Assembly (NCBI GenBank): GCA_005406025.1
Contig: BGZK01000091.1
Coordinates: 682,001-746,000 of the forward strand
Reading direction: 5' to 3'
DNA: 64,000 nucleotides
DNA from: Eumeta japonica
Taxonomy: Eukaryota > Arthropoda > Insecta > Lepidoptera > Psychidae
Part shown: piece after piece, positions 40,501 to 46,500 of the stretch
How the letters are laid out: the number at the start of each line of letters is the position of its first letter
Position numbering within the stretch: the stretch's first letter is position 1
Notes under the pieces: generated by a model
What the model was told of the DNA's origin: nothing
Database searches by the model: none
The model's input: the letters and a program-made list of their open reading frames with translations, nothing else
Translations under genes and position numbers: made by a program

Positions 40501-43500
40501 GCTTTGTACTATACTTGTGCGATAATGCAGTATAACTCAATTACCTACGAAACCATTCCCTCATTTAGACAGACATTCGCGTTCTTACTAAAGCCTGGTT
40601 AAATCATTTGGCTATAACTTGACTCTACTGTACGTTTTTGTATAGTATTATCAAATATTTGATTATTGTTTCTCATATTACAGTCGTATTATATTACTTT
40701 TCTTCAAAATTAAGTAACTGTTTAGAGTTATTAAGCATTTTGTACATAAGAAATAACTCATACAACACGAAAAGAATGAAACGAAGTAAGACAAGTTGTA
40801 TAAGCAAGTGGTTTTAATCTCATTAAATGAACATTTTGTTGATATTCGTTTCGATGGTAGTCACACAATTAGATCGTAAGACTACTGGTAATCATACGAT
40901 CAATTCGTAAGACTACTGGTAATCGTACGATCAGTTCGTGTAACTACCATCGATAGATTTTATATATGTATTACGGTGAATGGATATTAGAAGCGAGTTT
41001 CGCTTCCAGGTCTCTTTGGCCAACGCAAAAACGCGAATATTGGCGGAATCACTACCCTTTTGAATATAGCACCTTTGTATTTCGACAACACTTGTGAACC
41101 AACCTGACCCTTATTTTGAAGACTTATCACATTATATTACATGCATACGATATAATTATGATAATAATTAATATTGGTGAATAACTATTATAATTTAACT
41201 TATAAGTAATGAGTATAAATGTGGTCATCCTCTTAAGTCTTCTATTTTTCGTCAATAGTCATAAACATAGTCATAAAATATAAAAGAATGTTATAAAAAA
41301 ACGCCATCATTATTGTGTGGCTAGTTATCCAGTTTGACTCGTCAGTAATTAAATATAAGTCATCGCTTATTTATTCACGATGATAAACAATACTTTTAAT
41401 ATTTTAATTGCAATAAATACATAGAGTAAAGACATGTACCCTAAATTCTGACATGTCGTATTTGAATTGTGCAATTTTACAATTTATGAGCAAAGGTTAG
41501 ACAAAATACACGAGGGCGAGATATTTTATTTTATGACGACTTGTAACATCCAACAGCTACGTTGGACCGGTAGGTATACTAACTTGATCCAAATTGAAGT
41601 TGTTCACGACTGCAATGTTGGAGTCGCACTGGCCGGGCAGTATGACCGGATTTCCCTCTTCAATGACCGGCAGTTCGTAGCACGCCTGCTCGGATTGATC
41701 CACGTCTATCATAGTTTCGGAGGCGTTGACGCCGAATTCTCTCATTATTATAGTGTCCAAATATATATGAATGTTGTCATTCTCATAAGCGGAATCTCTG
41801 CCGAGTTTCCAGAATATAACTGAAAATTTTCCGTTTCATTATTTATCGCATCACTTTGTCTGAGGCGCGTTACTAACGGCCCGGTAACTGTGTATGATGA
41901 TTGCGTTATGCATAGATTTAAATAACAAATTGTAGTATGAAGCATTATTAAATTATGTACCTATAATAAGTCTTTCATTAAACATAATAGATTATAATGT
42001 ATTATGTTTATTGGAATACTAAAACTAGATGTTCAATAAATATTGAATATCTAGTTTTAATTTGTAATGAGAACCCGATGTATAACATGATAGTAATTGT
42101 TATGTAATAATAATAAACAAAAGTTAAACTATGAATTGAATAATTATGTACCTTAAAATTATGGAAATTATAGACAAATTCATCTCTATTTTAAGCGTTG
42201 GGGAGTTACCCTAAAAACTTTTTTCTTGAGATTATATTTTATCACTTAATAGGGGTTATTAATATTTATGCTATGCCAAATCACGACTTTTTAGTACTAA
42301 GAGTCTTCGAGCTAAGTCGCGGACTGATAGATGGACAGACGGATTTGGCATGGTTCAACTATAAGGGCTCCTTGTTGACTATGAAACATGAATGATATAG
42401 AAAAAAATAAAATTAGAATATAGTCCATGGTAGTTAGACTAGTTTTTAGTAGAGATTATAATCTACATCCAAATAAACAGATAGAATTTAACTTTTATGA
42501 TATTAGTGTAGCTAAATATTTATTTATTCGTAAGCAAATATATTTAAATTGTTTTGATACCAGTCATAGGCAGTGGTCGATCACTTGGTTTGTGGTTTCC
42601 TTTCGGACCAGAACCTAACAGTTTCGATTTCCGACTACATTTAGACGACTTGACTAATGAGTTTTTTTAACTTTTAACTATTGTATGTTTAGATAACTTC
42701 AACTTTAAAACTACCGCTTGCTTCTTGCATCGACGAGCACGTAAATTCGTCGGGCTTTGAAATTATCACCGCATTTGTGACGACGGTATTTAGTACCGAC
42801 CCGCTCTACGCCGGTGTGACGAGTTTAAACTTCTAGCCCTCGATCTCCATATAAAATCTACAGTCTGAATAAATATTAAAAATATTTTGTTATTTTTACG
42901 ATTTTATTAGTGTGTGTATTGTATATAAATTTTGTATATTGTATGTGTATGTTTTTTTTTTTATAGTAAAGAAGAAAAAGTGCGTGTATATGCGTTAGAA
43001 ACTCCTTGTAAATAAATATGATTTTATTTCATGTGATGTTTAAAATCATTAGGATAAAAATTTTGAGTAAAAAAATATTTTATTATTAAATAAACGCAAT
43101 TTTGTTGGTGAGATAAATACAAAAATTGTAATGTATTGTAGTTATTAAAATAAATTATTTAACTTCGTATATGATAAAGGAATTATTACACGTCTATCCA
43201 ATCAAAGGTTTATGGTAGCTAAAATGGAATAATATGTTTCAAATTCAACATGATTCAACCCTCGTGACGGGCACATGTGACGCACGAATGTGTCGTGTTT
43301 CTTTTTTATAGTAGAAACTTTTCCTTCAACGCACCTAAAGAAGTTTCACTTCAATAATGAAAAAAATAACATATCAAAACTTAATCACATATTAAGGTAC
43401 TCACCCCCCTTCTGCGTAGGACTGACGTTCCGGCAGATGGCGGTCAGCGCGCACAGCGGATGCAACACGTCGACGATCGCATAGAAGATAGCTGAAACAT

Positions 43501-46500
43501 AACAATTTAAGAAGAATGCGTTGGAGTATCACTTTTTAAGGTGTTGGTTTTCGATCAACAGTCAAAATTAACTATGTCGTGTATTTCAAAATATAAAATT
43601 CTGAAATGAAATTGTTCGTCAGCTCTGAAGGAAACAGTTTGTGACACGCGGGTAGACGCACATATCATAAGAATTATTACGTAATAATTATTGTCGTAAA
43701 TGAGTACAAAAATACAGTAATAATATTATTTATAAATTCTAGTCGGATTTTTATTTTAGGAGATTAAGCTCTTTTCCGTGGACTGATTTTGATGAAGAAA
43801 ATCCTGCATGTTGCTCCAAGATACGCTCAAGTCACTCGTGAAAACACCAAGGAAATTGGTCTAGTAGCTTTTTATATCAGCCCGTTGAGGAAAATAAAGT
43901 TTTTAAAAACCATCTTATGATATTCTGTTATACCCTAATTCCTTTTTGGCAAATATTTTCAATTTGCAGACACGGCGGTTCTACAGTTTGATTGTATGTT
44001 TAGATATTTATTTTTCCAATATTAAAAAAATAAAATAAATTAAAAAGGATTATTTAATGGAAATTAAAGTGTACTGTTCTTAATTGACATTAATTTATTT
44101 TTAAATTAAATCTACGTACTACAGTATAATGTTATATGTGATACGTACAGACAAATGTAATTTTCCTGAAGTGAAATTTATTAATCATTTTAAAATTCTA
44201 CACAATTTGCATATGTGCTTGATACGTTTAAAAAAGGTCATACTAAAAAAGGTTACACTTCACATACGAGCAAACTTTTCACCCTTCCCTCTTATTGCTG
44301 ATAATAAACAAAAAAACTACAGGCACCTAATGGAAATTTGACCCATTCCATAATAATACCAGTTAATAATTAATCGTGGTCATTTCTTATAACAAGGGAT
44401 CATGAAAGGTTTCGTATTACATCTAAGGAAATACAAGAGATAACAAACCTTCAGTGGCGCTGGATAGATTGAGGTTGAACCTCGCGGAACCGGTGGACAC
44501 CGGCTCCAGGGTCCCGTTGATAGTCTGTGCGAAGTTAGCGTCCACCGTGTTGACGCTGACTTCGAGCGCTCCATTGTTGTAAACGAATTGGTAACTCACG
44601 CATTCCCCCGACTGATGCTGATTCGGAGTCCGGGAGATTTCATACCATACGCCCGCGAACTAGAAGAAAGTACTTGTTTATAGAGCGCATATTCCAGGTT
44701 ACAATCATATAAAATACGGTTTATACGGTTTATCTTAGATATAATATAAATTGTGGCCCTTTAGACCTATGCGCTTAATTAGATCCATGGAGAGAATGAA
44801 TAATTCTTAGATTATTATAAAAAAAAAGAACAGGCGTTAAGTCAGGCTGTGTGGACTTCCGACAGAAGTGAAAGCTTAAAACTATGAAATAACAATGCTT
44901 TCTTTCGGATTTTTAAATTAATTATAAAATCAAAAGTTAAAGCAATAAAATTTATAAATTCAAAATATTAACTTTCGATTTGTTTTCACATCTATCGATA
45001 TCGCACAACAATAATGTACATTTTCATACGGTTTATTTATAAATCAGAATATGTAATGGGCTGCGCATGCGCAGTAAATTTGAAATAAATATCAATGTGC
45101 ATGTTAAGACTTGAATGGCACGATTTAATCCTTTCAATTTGATCAAAATAACTATAATGTTAAACTGAAGTGAATTTAAAAATCTAATTTTCAGGTTTCC
45201 AAAACTTTTTCATATATGCTTTTAATTTACATACAGTACGTAAATAAATAGCACCACACCTTCCTTTCACATTATACAGTATAATATGTTGATTACAATT
45301 TTTTATATTGTAAATAATGTCACAATAGCTTCACGTTAGCATAGTAAATGAGATATGAGATAGGTAAGGCGCTCCAGACTTTCCTGTAGAGTCCTAGAGC
45401 TTTATAAAGCTCAAATATGTTGTGGTATAGATCAAGTGGCGACGGAAATTTTCTAATACGTTGTTAAATCTAATACTAACATTGTTTAAACAATCCCTTC
45501 TATTTTTCATTAATTTATGCGTATACGAGATTTTGCCTGTGGGTCCACGCGCATAGACATAAAATGAATGCCTTCATCTTGTATATCGCCCCATCGCGAA
45601 ATCAATATCCCAATCGTTATCCTAGTCTCGATTATGATTTCTTTAAATCTCAATTCCGATCGCGGCCTCACTTTAAATTTTCATATCAATACTGCTTTTT
45701 ATTTTGATTATGGTCATGTTTTAATTTTGACCCTACCCTCGATTTTGACCTCGGTCTCATTCTCGATGTCGATCCTGGTCTCGACTGTGATATCTATTTC
45801 TCGTTCTGTGTGCAATTTCAATTCTGCTACCCGCTACGGTTCTGATTTGGACGAAGATGTAGCAAATGTGTCAAAATAAAGCTTAGTCTATATAACTAGG
45901 GGATAGGGCAACTATGATTCCACTCATAGAAATAGATGTAAACGATTTAGTGGAAGAGTTTTTAGACTTTTTACTTGCAGAAATATAAAGATGAAGAGAA
46001 GTTTAATTTGCGAAAACTCGTTTGCGCGTACAATGTAAAGCTAGTTTTACGATAACCGAACAAATGGTTCAAGCACGCAAAAAAAAAAACGGACAAAATA
46101 CACATAACGGTTTCGATTTTCCATAAAATATTTTATCTCTTACTCCACTATCTTAGAGCTACATTTCCAAAAATTATACATGTCGTTATTTTTCAATTGT
46201 AATGAGGAGCTAAAATATAAGTTCTGTTGTTAATAGCTTCAGCGGTTTCGTTTTTTTATGTGAAAATTTCTATACTTATTTTACCCTTTAGGGTTGCTTG
46301 TAAGAACGATGCGCGTCATTATTTTTTATTTGTATTGTTTAGGTAAAATGTAAATTTTGACATAAATAGCTTCAGCTGTATCGATCTATCATTAAATATT
46401 TCATCCCGCACTTTACCCCGTTTAAAGCGTAATTAAAAAAAATATATTTTTTTTTTAATTTAGCATCTGTAGCTTCCACGGTTTCGATACTAAATACAAC

